DNA of 64,000 nt from Streptococcus viridans (GCF_900636365.1 NZ_LR134266.1:137501-201500), one strand, 5' to 3'. Shown: positions 1-7,996, numbered from the stretch's first letter. Made by a program: numbers and translations. The notes: generated by a model from the sequence alone, not told the origin.

Positions 1-19
1 TAGTTTTACGAATAGTCAT
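1..19 (-). CDS. Start of a probable integrase (cut by window edge)
   Basis: Only the first six codons are visible (MTIRKT), read leftward from an ATG at 19. The ATG lies three bases after the stop of the DUF3173 gene, so the two would be co-transcribed. Identity as a tyrosine integrase is inferred from context: DUF3173 genes usually precede the integrase of integrative elements, and the tRNA-Leu half-site at 7831-7883 calls for one. The sequence itself is too short to show it. Confidence 0.45.
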
Positions 20-22
20 TCA

Positions 23-217
23 TTATGCTTCTTTCTGGAGTTCAATTCCTAGTAGTTCTTCAGCGACACTGGCTGGAATTGTACCAATCCGTTTGTTATC
101 GTAGATATTAAAACCACGATTCACTAATAGTAATTTGCCAGTATGGATAATCTTTCTTGCAGTTCCTGGAGCAAATCCAAGTTCGATAAGGTCATCTTTT
201 GTTACAGTTTTAATCAT
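23..217 (-). CDS. DUF3173 family protein, probable excision/integration accessory protein
   Basis: A 64-residue protein that looks like the DUF3173 family. Small proteins of this family sit directly upstream of tyrosine integrases in many firmicute integrative elements. The N-terminal part (TKDDLIELGF, GTARKIIHTGK) reads like a short helix-turn-helix, followed by a conserved-looking NKRIGTIP stretch. A role as excisionase or integrase helper is inferred from position, not shown. It is the penultimate gene of the leftward operon and is followed after three bases by a probable integrase start. Confidence 0.7.
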   Translation of the reverse strand: MIKTVTKDDLIELGFAPGTARKIIHTGKLLLVNRGFNIYDNKRIGTIPASVAEELLGIELQKEA

Positions 218-276
218 GTGATCTCCTTTTCTAATTAGATTAAGTAAGGGGAGGATTAACTCCCCTTGTATTTTAC

Positions 277-663
277 TTATTTTTGTTTTACATCTACTAA
301 ATGGATAGCATCCGCCTTGTAATACATTGTCGTGCTAATCATAGTAGCTTGTAAATTGTCAAATGTAACTGGTACTTCATCCATTGCTTGGATATAGTCA
401 TTATCAACCAAGGCATCAGGCTTGTCTACTGAGACTTGGGTTGATTTCTTTTTGAATTGTCCATCCTTGATTGTTACATTGTATTTCCAACCAATGATTT
501 TATCGGTATTAAAACGTCTTTCGCTACCATCTCGGTTTTTGATAATTTCTCCGTTTGCATCAGCTCGGACTTCCGTTTCAAATTTTGGAATGACTTCATC
601 CAATTCAAATTTTGTTCCAATGTTATTAAAATTCCAGTCATTTTGTGAAAGCATTTTTGCCAT
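277..663 (-). CDS. Hypothetical protein of the mobile element
   Basis: A 128-residue soluble, charged protein with no signal peptide or membrane segment and no motif I recognise. It starts MAKMLSQNDW, with an AAGGAGAAA-type ribosome site just upstream on the minus strand (near 667-677). It begins three bases after the stop of the Rep-like gene, so it is translated from the same leftward message, and about 60 bases separate it from the DUF3173 gene. Small genes at this position in Rep_trans-type elements are common but mostly uncharacterised. A function in replication or transfer is only a guess from position. Confidence 0.6.
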   Translation of the reverse strand: MAKMLSQNDWNFNNIGTKFELDEVIPKFETEVRADANGEIIKNRDGSERRFNTDKIIGWKYNVTIKDGQFKKKSTQVSVDKPDALVDNDYIQAMDEVPVTFDNLQATMISTTMYYKADAIHLVDVKQK

Positions 664-665
664 AG

Positions 666-1862
666 TTAATTTCTCCTTTTGATATTTTCTTTGATTGTGG
701 GGATCAAATCCTCTCTTTTAAAGAGTATTGCCCTTTCTATTAATCCACTTGCTAAATCTGGTGGATATTCCATATTATTGAGTGCAAGATAGTTAGATTT
801 CTCATACTCATGCAGTAAATTATTGTCGTATAGAAATTTATACGCTTTTAGAATAGCCCCTGAACCTTTATAAGTAAACCATTCTAATTTTTGTTCTAGT
901 TCTGTTTTTGATTTTGAAATAATGATAGAGACAGGTTTTGAGTGACCTAAAAACTTTTCCCAAGATCTCAAAGGTTTTGAGAAGTGACTATCACTATAGA
1001 ACCTCACTTTTTCCTTGAGATATCCCTTGGTAAAGTTGAGAAGGTCTATTTCTGAATGCAACCATTCTTGAATGAAGTAGTGAGCTTTTTCTTTCCTAAG
1101 TTCTAACTCAGTTCTTATCCAATTTTCTATAAATCGCTTGCTGATGCCGAGCTTCTCAGCTCGTTCTAAGCGTTTATCGTAAATTCTAAGTCTTTCATCA
1201 TCATTGGGTTTTCTCAAATATAAGGTTTGACCGATTGTTTCATCTCCGTAGGTATTGTAGTAAGTGCTTTTTCCATATATAAAGCGTTTCTTCTGACAAA
1301 TCTTTAGAAGCTGATTAGGAGTGAAATAGGGTGTTTCATTAAAATCATCTATTGCAATATCAATTCGTCTTACTGAAAACTGATTGTAATTGTAGTAGAG
1401 GTTGTTCAGAAACTGTCTTTCGGACAGACTATTTGGATCTAATACCATATCTCTAAAGAACTCGAGTGCCTGTCCTGACATGACAAGCATGTAGGACGAC
1501 TCTTTCGCTCCATAGTAGATACGGATATTCCCATGATGAAGCTGGCTATCATAGTTATAGTATTTAAGGCTCCCTTTATTCTCAATAAATAGGTCATAAT
1601 CAAGAAATAGAATGTCTTCGATTATTTCTCTTGGCGAAAATTCAGTCTTATCAAACTGAATTTGAATCCAGTCAAATACAGAACGTAAATGTTCATTTTT
1701 TGCCATAGATTTTGATTCAACTTTTTGCCTAATTTTGCCACTCTTAAAATCTCCGAAACCCTTGGAAATACTGAATTCTTTCGATGGTACACCTAACTTG
1801 CAGAGGGTGGTGTTACTACACACCCTATCGGTCAAAAATGGTCCGTCCGCATCTACGCTCAT
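666..1862 (-). CDS. Replication initiation factor / relaxase, Rep_trans family
   Basis: A 398-residue protein that resembles the Rep_trans family, which includes pT181-type plasmid Rep and the ICE relaxases Orf20 of Tn916 and NicK of ICEBs1. Such proteins nick one DNA strand at an origin and start rolling-circle replication or transfer. The RRIDIAIDDF stretch (about 165-175) and YDKRLERAEKLG (about 228-240) fit the family's metal site and catalytic region. The start is uncertain: the longest frame begins at 1862, but MAKNEHLRSVF at 1706 is an alternative. The 5' extension overlaps palindromic DNA (1805-1825) that could be the origin. It lies 40 bases after the upstream gene in the same operon. 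Confidence 0.8.
   Translation of the reverse strand: MSVDADGPFLTDRVCSNTTLCKLGVPSKEFSISKGFGDFKSGKIRQKVESKSMAKNEHLRSVFDWIQIQFDKTEFSPREIIEDILFLDYDLFIENKGSLKYYNYDSQLHHGNIRIYYGAKESSYMLVMSGQALEFFRDMVLDPNSLSERQFLNNLYYNYNQFSVRRIDIAIDDFNETPYFTPNQLLKICQKKRFIYGKSTYYNTYGDETIGQTLYLRKPNDDERLRIYDKRLERAEKLGISKRFIENWIRTELELRKEKAHYFIQEWLHSEIDLLNFTKGYLKEKVRFYSDSHFSKPLRSWEKFLGHSKPVSIIISKSKTELEQKLEWFTYKGSGAILKAYKFLYDNNLLHEYEKSNYLALNNMEYPPDLASGLIERAILFKREDLIPTIKENIKRRN
1805..1825. other. Candidate nick-site hairpin (dso/oriT) at the 5' end of the rep gene
   Basis: A nearly perfect stem, GGGTG(G)TGT paired with ACACACCC, presents the loop TACT. Rolling-circle Rep proteins nick in the loop of such hairpins, and in related elements the site lies in or next to rep. 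A second small palindrome, GCTATTAGC at 1899-1907, resembles the CTAATAG core of pT181-type nick sites. Both are inferences from shape and position; no nicking evidence exists here. Confidence 0.3.
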
Positions 1863-1902
1863 TTTCGGCTTTCTGCCTCATGGCTCAGCCGAAAACTCGC
1901 TA

Positions 1903-2376
1903 TTAGCCGAACCTATTTTTTGACCTCTTGTTAACAAACCCTAGTAAGCCGGTTTGCATCGACTCTTCAATATCTTGGATTTTCTTTTTTAGGTTGGAAT
2001 TCTCAATTTTTATCAGTCGCATTTCTCGCTTAAATTCCTGTTTTAAGGCGCTCAGTTCATCGTAGAGCTCATCTATCACTTGGTTTAGGGATTCATGCTC
2101 ATTGTCTGCTAGACTCCCAAATACGGCTTGTATAGCCTCTTTGAGACCTATTTCAAGTTTTAGGTTAGCTAACTTTTGAAATTGTCTAAGGTCTTCGTCT
2201 GTAAAGTCATAGGCAACTGTATAACTTAATTGATGAGTTCTGGGATTTCTACTGATAGGAACTTTAATTTTCTTAAATTCCTTGCCACTTATCTCTTTAA
2301 TCAGTTGAATCCAATTTTTAAGAGTAGAGGTAGAGTTTAGGCCAGAAATTTGATTGACTAACTCTTTATTGGTCAT
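1903..2376 (-). CDS. Hypothetical DNA-binding-like protein with C-terminal coiled coil
   Basis: A 157-residue protein that opens the leftward operon. Residues 1-80 contain a possible winged or MerR-like helix-turn-helix (STLKNWIQLIKEI, then a DFTDEDLRQFQKL segment). Residues about 95-140 are rich in heptad-spaced leucine, isoleucine and charged residues and look like a coiled coil. Small proteins of this layout in plasmids and integrative elements often act in copy control or segregation, which is an inference here. The ribosome site GGAGG lies just upstream of the ATG at 2376. Its leader is overlapped by a possible antisense RNA on the other strand. Confidence 0.6.
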   Translation of the reverse strand: MTNKELVNQISGLNSTSTLKNWIQLIKEISGKEFKKIKVPISRNPRTHQLSYTVAYDFTDEDLRQFQKLANLKLEIGLKEAIQAVFGSLADNEHESLNQVIDELYDELSALKQEFKREMRLIKIENSNLKKKIQDIEESMQTGLLGFVNKRSKNRFG

Positions 2377-2439
2377 CTTTTTGTGAAACCTCCGAAATTT
2401 TCTTGTGCAACTGAAGAGTTTTCTGTGGTATAATTGTTA

Positions 2440-2492
2440 CATAATATGTTTTGATCTTGGAACGAACGGCACATTTGTTTCAAGATTTTTTT
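2440..2492 (+). ncRNA. Candidate short antisense (countertranscribed) RNA
   Basis: A TATAAT box at 2429-2434 is followed by a strong intrinsic terminator: stem 2454-2463 with 2477-2486, then seven T. No open frame lies between them, so any transcript would be about 50 nt. It would be antisense to the 5' leader of the leftward rep operon. pT181-family plasmids control rep this way. No good -35 is seen at normal spacing (TTGTGC at 2403 gives 20 bp), so this is a hypothesis. Confidence 0.35.
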
Positions 2493-2576
2493 ATTTTGTC
2501 GAATCCTACCTCCTTTATTAAAATTTTTTAAATCGACTACTAGTTACATACGCTTTTACCTCCTTTTATGCTATAA

Positions 2577-2668
2577 TATTCTCAATGGAATATTTAATCT
2601 CAAAATAAATATTCCTTATGGAATAATTCTATTTTATACCGTTTAGAATATTTTGTCAAGACAAAATA
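2577..2668. promoter_or_regulatory. Palindromic operator array between divergent operons
   Basis: Two copies of TATTCY-N4-GGAATA lie at 2577-2592 and 2610-2625, spaced 33 bp apart (about three helical turns). A third perfect palindrome, TATTTTGTC-AA-GACAAAATA, lies at 2649-2668. The first copy falls in a possible leftward promoter (minus-strand TTGAGA at 2598-2603 and TATTAT at 2573-2578). The XRE gene starts at 2697, so this is the expected site for phage-like autoregulation of both operons. The rest of the gap 2377-2696 holds no gene. Confidence 0.55.
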
Positions 2669-2696
2669 TACAGAATCGAATATTGAAGAGGAAACA

Positions 2697-3149
2697 ATGT
2701 TTAATAATAATTCTTTTGGAGATCGTCTTAAGGAACTGAGAAAGAGTAAGAAATTAACTCAGGTACAAGTTTCTGAGATGATTGATGTACAACAAGGTAC
2801 TTATTCTCGTTGGGAAAACGGAACTTTAGAGCCTAATTTAGAAGCGGTTGTCAAATTAGCAAAATTATTTGATACCACGACCGACTATTTATTAGGAAAA
2901 ACGACTTACAGTACTCTAGATGTTGTCCCGCATCCAATCACTAAAATTGATTTGAAAAAATTAAAAGAGTTTAATAAAACAGAACTAAATGATCTGAAGT
3001 TTGCTATTGTCATGCATGGGATAAAAAATCATTTTACTGCATTTGACTATATGGACGAGCTAGTCTCTGAATATAATTTAGATGAAGAAGAGCAAGAAAT
3101 CTTGCAAACTCTCTTTAAAGAGGTTTATGATTATTTTAATGCAGATTGA
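2697..3149 (+). CDS. XRE family transcriptional regulator
   Basis: A 150-residue protein with an N-terminal HTH_3 domain (about residues 8-65: RLKELRKSKKLTQVQVSEMI, then QQGTYSRWENG and a DYLLGKTT end), the standard fold of phage and ICE repressors. The C-terminal half is acidic and helical with no protease (IrrE-like) signature. Its ATG has a GAAGAGG ribosome site. It faces the rep operon across a 320-base gap filled with palindromes, so it most likely represses the element's replication and excision genes and itself. That role is inferred from layout. No ImmA-type partner gene is seen; the next gene is a TPR protein. Confidence 0.85.
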   Translation: MFNNNSFGDRLKELRKSKKLTQVQVSEMIDVQQGTYSRWENGTLEPNLEAVVKLAKLFDTTTDYLLGKTTYSTLDVVPHPITKIDLKKLKEFNKTELNDLKFAIVMHGIKNHFTAFDYMDELVSEYNLDEEEQEILQTLFKEVYDYFNAD

Positions 3150-3246
3150 TGGTTTATTTGATTAAGTTTCAATAGGTAGAGATTAGTATATTCTTGTTGG
3201 ATAATTTTATTTAATGAAGGTTGTTTATAGTTGAAAGGGGAAATAG

Positions 3247-3867
3247 ATGGTCTCTAAAATTGATACAGCTTGGGACTTATTTCTGGAGGGAAAAACATCA
3301 GAAGCTAAAAAGTTGGTTGAACAAGATTTTTCCATTGATACCTGTACAGATTTTAGTCTTTTAAATCTGATGGGATATTTATTGTTAGCAGAAAAAGACT
3401 ATGCCTCGTGTACCCATATCTTTGAGAAATACATTTTATTAGCTCAACAAAATGAAGATAAAGAACATGAACATATTGGCTTACATCAATTAGCGATGAT
3501 CTACAGAGATCAGGGTGATTTTCATAAGGCTTTAAAGCTCATTGAAGATGAAGAGAAGATAATTGAAGAGCATTTTCCCAATGATAATCTAAAGAAAGCT
3601 ATAAATAACTACGAACAAGGCTATGTGAGATTGAAATTAAACAATCTTGATGAAGCTCTTACATTCATGAATCTGTCACTGGAACAATCTTTAGAGACTG
3701 ATGATGTGATTTCTCAGGCTTGTAGCTACAGAGGGTTAGGTGAGATCTATTTAGCCTTGGAAGATAAAGGATTAGCCAACACACATTTCAAACGAGCTAT
3801 AGAACTTTTCGAAAGCGTTGATGAGTCTGAAGGAATAAAAGAAATTGAGGGTCTTCGGAATATATAG
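3247..3867 (+). CDS. Tetratricopeptide repeat protein
   Basis: A 206-residue, wholly helical soluble protein with three or more TPR-like repeats. Two clear ones are HQLAMIYRDQGDFHKALKLI (about 80-100) and YRGLGEIYLALEDKGLANTH (about 161-180). TPR domains bind proteins or peptides. The gene follows the XRE gene by about 100 bases in the same direction, with an AAAGGGG ribosome site. A stand-alone TPR protein beside an XRE repressor could modulate it, for example as a peptide sensor, but it lacks the HTH of Rgg/PlcR regulators. The function is unknown. Confidence 0.65.
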   Translation: MVSKIDTAWDLFLEGKTSEAKKLVEQDFSIDTCTDFSLLNLMGYLLLAEKDYASCTHIFEKYILLAQQNEDKEHEHIGLHQLAMIYRDQGDFHKALKLIEDEEKIIEEHFPNDNLKKAINNYEQGYVRLKLNNLDEALTFMNLSLEQSLETDDVISQACSYRGLGEIYLALEDKGLANTHFKRAIELFESVDESEGIKEIEGLRNI

Positions 3868-3954
3868 TGGAATTACTTTCTTAATAGTTTAAAAACAACT
3901 GGTGTTTAAATCGGATTTTCTGGTGGGATGTTAGGATAATCAATGGTATTATAT

Positions 3955-3986
3955 AAAAGTATCAATCACATACGAGTGATACTTTG
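3955..3986. other. Inverted repeat at the left edge of the mercury module
   Basis: AAAGTATCA and TGATACTTT form a 9-bp stem around a 12-14 base loop, in the gap between the TPR gene and the mer promoter. The stem lacks a following T tract, so it is a weak terminator at best. It may mark the left junction of the mer insert. Confidence 0.35.
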
Positions 3987-4013
3987 GGAAAAAAATAAAA
4001 TAGTCCAATTTAC

Positions 4014-4045
4014 TTGACCGTGTACTATGGTACATGGTTTATAAT
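4014..4045 (+). promoter_or_regulatory. mer promoter-operator
   Basis: TTGACC (4014-4019) and TATAAT (4040-4045) are separated by 20 bp, the overlong spacer typical of MerR-controlled promoters. The spacer carries the dyad GTGTAC-TATG-GTAC. MerR bound to Hg(II) untwists such spacers to activate transcription. The site drives merR and merA together, as in Bacillus-type mer operons. Confidence 0.85.
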
Positions 4046-4064
4046 ATTCAGGGGGTGAAATAAG

Positions 4065-4457
4065 ATGATTTATCGCATTAGTGAGTTTGCAGATAAATGT
4101 GGAGTTAATAAAGAAACGATCAGATATTACGAGCGAAAAAATTTATTACAAGAACCTCACCGAACGGAAGCTGGTTATCGGATATATTCATATGATGACG
4201 TTAAGCGTGTTGGGTTTATTAAACGAATACAGGAACTTGGTTTCTCTTTAAGCGAGATTTATAAATTACTTGGTGTTGTAGATAAAGATGAAGTTCGTTG
4301 TCAAGATATGTTCGAATTTGTTTCTAAAAAACAAAAGGAAGTGCAAAAACAAATAGAGGATTTAAAACGAATTGAAACTATGTTAGACGACTTAAAACAA
4401 CGATGTCCAGATGACAAGCAATTACATTCGTGTCCAATAATAGAAACATTAACATGA
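4065..4457 (+). CDS. merR: Mercury-responsive MerR regulator
   Basis: A 130-residue MerR family protein of the gram-positive type. The N-terminal winged helix (residues 1-70, [20 protein letters not shown]) binds the promoter dyad just upstream. A dimerisation helix follows. The three mercury ligands of Bacillus MerR are all present at the same numbering: Cys79, Cys114 and Cys123. It represses the operon without Hg(II) and activates it with Hg(II). Unlike gram-negative mer loci, it is transcribed in the same direction as merA, 28 bases ahead of it. Confidence 0.92.
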   Translation: MIYRISEFADKCGVNKETIRYYERKNLLQEPHRTEAGYRIYSYDDVKRVGFIKRIQELGFSLSEIYKLLGVVDKDEVRCQDMFEFVSKKQKEVQKQIEDLKRIETMLDDLKQRCPDDKQLHSCPIIETLT

Positions 4458-4485
4458 GAGATTAATTAACGAAAGGAGCTTTTTT

Positions 4486-6381
4486 ATGAATAAATTTAAG
4501 GTAAACATTTCAGGAATGACTTGTACGGGTTGTGAAAAACACGTAGAATCAGCACTTGAAAAGATAGGTGCTAAAAATATTGAGTCTAGTTATCGTCGTG
4601 GTGAAGCAGTATTTGAACTGTCCGATGATATTGAGGTTGAAAGTGCAATAAAGGCGATTGCTGACGCAAATTATCACCCGGGCGAAGCAGAAGAATTTCA
4701 ATCGGAACAAAAGACGAATTTATTGAAAAAATATCGGCTAAACGTTGAAGGAATGACCTGCACTGGTTGTGAAGAACATATTGCGGTTGCTCTTGAAAAT
4801 GCAGGTGCAAAAGGGATTGAAGTAGACTTTCATCGCGGAGAAGCACTGTTTGAACTACCGTATGATGTAGACATTGATATCGCGAAAACAGCGATTACTG
4901 ACGCACAATATCAACCGGGCGAAGCAGAAGAAATACAAGTGCAATCGGAAAAAAGGACAGATGTAAGTTTAAATGATGAAGGTAACTATGATTATGATTA
5001 CATCATCATCGGTTCTGGTGGAGCTGCCTTTTCATCTGCCATTGAAGCCGTTACTTTGAACGCAAAAGTGGCTATGATTGAGCGTGGAACGGTGGGTGGA
5101 ACTTGCGTTAATGTCGGATGCGTTCCTTCTAAGACCTTATTAAGAGCAGGGGAAATCAATCATCTAGCAAAAAATAATCCATTTGTGGGATTACACACTT
5201 CGGCTTCAAATGTTGATTTAGCGCCATTAGTAAAACAAAAGAATGATTTAGTAACCGAGATGCGAAATGAAAAATATGTGAATTTAATTGATGATTATGG
5301 TTTTGAATTAATAAAAGGTGAAGCAAAATTCGTAAATGAAAATACAGTTGAAGTAAATGGCAATCAAATCACAGCCAAAAGATTTTTAATAGCTACAGGT
5401 GCTTCTTCAACTGCACCTAATATTCCCGGATTAGATGAAGTAGATTATTTAACAAGCACTAGCTTATTGGAATTAAAGAAGGTTCCAAATCGTCTTACCG
5501 TAATTGGTTCAGGATATATCGGCATGGAATTAGGACAACTATTTCATAACCTCGGGTCAGAAGTCACTTTGATTCAAAGAAGCGAGCGTCTATTAAAAGA
5601 ATACGATCCTGAAATTTCAGAAGCCATTACTAAGGCCTTAACAGAACAGGGAATTAATTTAGTAACAGGTGCAACCTATGAACGAGTTGAGCAAGATGGA
5701 GACATTAAAAAAGTTCATGTTGAGATAAATGGTAAAAAGCGAATTATTGAAGCAGAACAATTGCTAATTGCCACTGGAAGAAAACCAAATACAGAATCAT
5801 TAAACTTACATGCAGCAGGCGTTGAAGTTGGTTCCCGTGGTGAAATTGTCATTGATGATTATCTTAAAACGACCAATTCCCGAATTTATTCAGCTGGAGA
5901 TGTCACTCTCGGTCCCCAATTTGTTTATGTAGCTGCTTATGAAGGTGGACTTGCTGCTCGTAATGCAATCGGAGGACTAAATCAAAAGGTCAATTTAGAA
6001 GTGGTTCCAGGCGTTACGTTTACTTCTCCATCGATTGCAACGGTTGGTTTAACGGAGCAACAGGCAAAAGAAAAAGGATATGAAGTGAAAACATCGGTAT
6101 TGCCGTTGGATGCTGTTCCAAGAGCGCTCGTTAATCGGGAAACAACAGGTGTTTTCAAATTAGTGGCAGACGCGAAAACATTGAAAGTGTTAGGGGCGCA
6201 TGTAGTGGCAGAAAACGCAGGAGACGTAATTTATGCAGCAACATTAGCTGTGAAATTCGGTTTAACTGTTGGAGATCTGAGAGAAACGATGGCTCCATAT
6301 CTAACAATGGCAGAAGGATTGAAGCTGGCTGTCCTAACTTTTGATAAAGATGTTTCGAAATTATCTTGCTGTGCAGGCTAA
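4486..6381 (+). CDS. merA: Mercuric reductase with two N-terminal HMA domains
   Basis: A 631-residue flavoprotein that reduces Hg(II) to volatile Hg(0) with NADPH in the cytosol. Two heavy-metal-associated domains come first, each with GMTCTGCE (near residues 10 and 86), as in Bacillus MerA. The FAD site is [11 protein letters not shown] (about 166). The redox pair is in [13 protein letters not shown] (Cys207 and Cys212), and the C-terminal vicinal pair is Cys628-Cys629 (LSCCAG). A second Rossmann motif ([12 protein letters not shown]) binds NADPH. The ribosome site GAAAGGAGC is well placed. No merB, merT or merP is in the window, so uptake would be passive or by other carriers. All key residues are intact. 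Confidence 0.96.
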   Translation: MNKFKVNISGMTCTGCEKHVESALEKIGAKNIESSYRRGEAVFELSDDIEVESAIKAIADANYHPGEAEEFQSEQKTNLLKKYRLNVEGMTCTGCEEHIAVALENAGAKGIEVDFHRGEALFELPYDVDIDIAKTAITDAQYQPGEAEEIQVQSEKRTDVSLNDEGNYDYDYIIIGSGGAAFSSAIEAVTLNAKVAMIERGTVGGTCVNVGCVPSKTLLRAGEINHLAKNNPFVGLHTSASNVDLAPLVKQKNDLVTEMRNEKYVNLIDDYGFELIKGEAKFVNENTVEVNGNQITAKRFLIATGASSTAPNIPGLDEVDYLTSTSLLELKKVPNRLTVIGSGYIGMELGQLFHNLGSEVTLIQRSERLLKEYDPEISEAITKALTEQGINLVTGATYERVEQDGDIKKVHVEINGKKRIIEAEQLLIATGRKPNTESLNLHAAGVEVGSRGEIVIDDYLKTTNSRIYSAGDVTLGPQFVYVAAYEGGLAARNAIGGLNQKVNLEVVPGVTFTSPSIATVGLTEQQAKEKGYEVKTSVLPLDAVPRALVNRETTGVFKLVADAKTLKVLGAHVVAENAGDVIYAATLAVKFGLTVGDLRETMAPYLTMAEGLKLAVLTFDKDVSKLSCCAG

Positions 6382-6655
6382 GGGAACTTTTTTACAACTC
6401 CCTATTCAAGTGAACCAGCTAATGCTTTAAGGGATTTTCTAAGTGCATTTGTGGTCACAAAAATAATTTAACACTGATGATTTCGACATTACAGACAACT
6501 TAGGTGTCGATTTTTCCACACTTATTAAGAATTTGGAGAAGGGTGATTTATAAGCCCTTTTCCACCATAAAATCCGAATACCCGAAATTGAAAAATTAAT
6601 GACTTGAAAGTAAAAACTAAGTTCTATACTGTCCAAAAACGTTATAATTTGTCTA
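6382..6655. other. Gene-poor stretch with short coding remnants
   Basis: No intact gene is seen. Two short frames ending in stops read like gene tails: one ending at about 6472 (LRDFLSAFVVTKII) and one ending at about 6552 (DNLGVDFSTLIKNLEKGDL). Neither can be assigned. They suggest that the mer module was inserted into, or was followed by, now degraded genes. Confidence 0.3.
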
Positions 6656-6698
6656 AAGGACTTAGCTCTGTATTGTGCAGGGCTAAGTCCTTATTTTT
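6656..6698 (+). terminator. Intrinsic terminator
   Basis: An 11-bp stem, AAGGACTTAGC (6656-6666) with GCTAAGTCCTT (6682-6692), is followed by TATTTTT. It would end rightward transcription from merA and the decayed stretch. The next gene runs the other way and ends about 50 bases on. Confidence 0.75.
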
Positions 6699-6744
6699 GT
6701 ATCTATTAGTTAAAAAAATTAGTAAAAATTTTTTTGTACCAGTA

Positions 6745-7218
6745 CTATCTTTCAGAAAAGAAATTTAATACTTTAAAGCAGAAGATTAGATTTAACATAA
6801 TAATGATTAATGTTAGAATGGAAGATATGTAGAGTTGTAAATTAATTTGTAAAAGTTGATGAATCAATAATGAACAGTATACTCCTGTTACAATTCCACT
6901 TAAAAGACCAGGCACATACTTTCTTAGATAAAGAGTCTGGATAATATGGATTATAATGTGATAGTTATATGCGATGATGATAGTTTGATAAATTGTAAAA
7001 TTACCCAAATAGAAACTATAGGCAAGCAAACATAGAAGGATTAAAAATTCCTCGAACACAATTAAGTTAAACCTATAAGGAGTATAGAGTTCTTTTAAAT
7101 TTTTAAATTTCGTATTATCAATCATAGAGGACATAAATTTGGGCATAAGAAGAATCTCTTCCATTTCGTGAATCATAAATAAGCTAGGAAAAAGTAAGTA
7201 GAATGCCATTTGATCCAT
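6745..7218 (-). CDS. HXXEE domain membrane protein
   Basis: A 157-residue, strongly hydrophobic protein with about five membrane segments. The first helix carries His17-x-x-Glu20-Glu21 (IHEMEEIL), the signature of the HXXEE family. Later His and Arg positions of the family are also present (YNYHIIIHIIQ, then RKYVPG). The conserved polar residues inside the membrane suggest a metal or enzyme site, but the family has no established function. It is the only leftward gene in the right part of the element and seems to be cargo. It is AT-rich like its surroundings. Confidence 0.75.
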   Translation of the reverse strand: MDQMAFYLLFPSLFMIHEMEEILLMPKFMSSMIDNTKFKNLKELYTPYRFNLIVFEEFLILLCLLAYSFYLGNFTIYQTIIIAYNYHIIIHIIQTLYLRKYVPGLLSGIVTGVYCSLLIHQLLQINLQLYISSILTLIIIMLNLIFCFKVLNFFSER

Positions 7219-7413
7219 ATAATAACCTTCTTTATTAAAAATATCTTTATGTTTGATATTATATCACGAAATGAAAGTTGCTATGTAATATTGACACTAA
7301 AGATTACAAAAGCAGTTAATTTATCAGCTATTAGTGACACTACAGCGTGTATCGTTTATAATGGAGAGGATGATAGAAATAATTTTGTTTATTTCAAATT
7401 TAAGGAGGTAAGT

Positions 7414-7642
7414 ATGCGAATCGGTATATTTACAGATACGTACTTTCCACAAGTGAGTGGAGTTGCGACTTCAATACGTGTATTAAAAGAGGATTTAGAA
7501 AGACAAGGTTCCTCATTTTACTACATACGGAAAGAATTACAGCCGTCGTTTTCAAGATAAAGAGCTCATTTCTGAGATTATTTCACAGGTTCTCAATCAA
7601 GTTTTATGTGATGGTTTAATTGATCGTTATCTTTTGTTCTGA
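7414..7642 (+). pseudogene. Truncated glycosyltransferase start joined to unrelated coding debris
   Basis: From an ATG at 7414 with an AAGGAGGT ribosome site, the first 33 residues (MRIGIFTDTYFPQVSGVATS and on) match the start of the streptococcal family 4 glycosyltransferase that makes glucosyl-diacylglycerol. The match then stops, and the frame closes at 7560. A different frame stays open from about 7511 to 7642 (SRRFQDKELISEII, then GLIDRYLLF) and reads faintly like a transposase fragment. The piece lies inside the element, left of the tRNA half-site. It is gene debris, not a functional enzyme. The transposase link is a guess. Confidence 0.6.
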
Positions 7643-7830
7643 ATACCTTTGTATGAATATGACCGGTTGGGACATATCCTCTATTCTCTGATGATGCTCT
7701 TAGGACGATAAGGTATGAAGTGTTACCAAAAAGTTACTAAAATTTGAAAAATCAGTCTATTTTGCAAGATTCAAAATTCTTAAAACCCTATTAAATCAAG
7801 GTTATAAGATTTAAAAAATGTAGTTATGGA

Positions 7831-7883
7831 ACTCAAAATCCAGTGTCCGCAAGGACGTGCCGGTTCGACCCCGGCCGCCGGTA
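7831..7883 (+). other. attR: displaced 3' part of tRNA-Leu(CAA)
   Basis: The stretch begins exactly at an anticodon loop (ACTCAAAA, anticodon CAA). It continues through the 3' anticodon stem TCCAG, a leucine-type long variable arm (TGTCCGCAAGGACGT), a perfect T arm (GCCGG-TTCGACC-CCGGC) and the acceptor strand CGCCGGT plus A. Upstream bases do not complete a D arm or 5' acceptor strand, so this is not a gene. Tyrosine integrases often recombine in the anticodon loop, which fits the break. The intact tRNA should be at the left end of the element, outside the window. The rest of 7643-7996 holds only this site and the terminator. Confidence 0.85.
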
Positions 7884-7891
7884 TAGTATTA

Positions 7892-7922
7892 AAGACAAGG
7901 TTTTCGGACCTTGTCTTTTTCT
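7892..7922 (+). terminator. Original terminator of the tRNA-Leu gene
   Basis: The stem AAGACAAGGT / ACCTTGTCTT with loop TTTCGG and a T tract starts 9 bases after the tRNA 3' end. It was separated from the tRNA promoter by the insertion and now ends whatever reads out of the element toward adcR. Confidence 0.85.
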
Positions 7923-7996
7923 TTTATTCGTTAAATTGTTAACGTTCAGTTACTAATTTATTACTAATATTTTTGTCATTGTTTTCTGAAAACACT

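Noticed and set aside
7-14. Perfect cin box TACGAATA near the left edge
   Set aside because: It falls in the start of the leftward integrase frame and precedes no rightward gene, so it is probably chance.
7801-7883. Intact tRNA-Leu gene
   Set aside because: Only the part from the anticodon loop onward matches. The D arm, the 5' anticodon stem and the 5' acceptor strand are absent.
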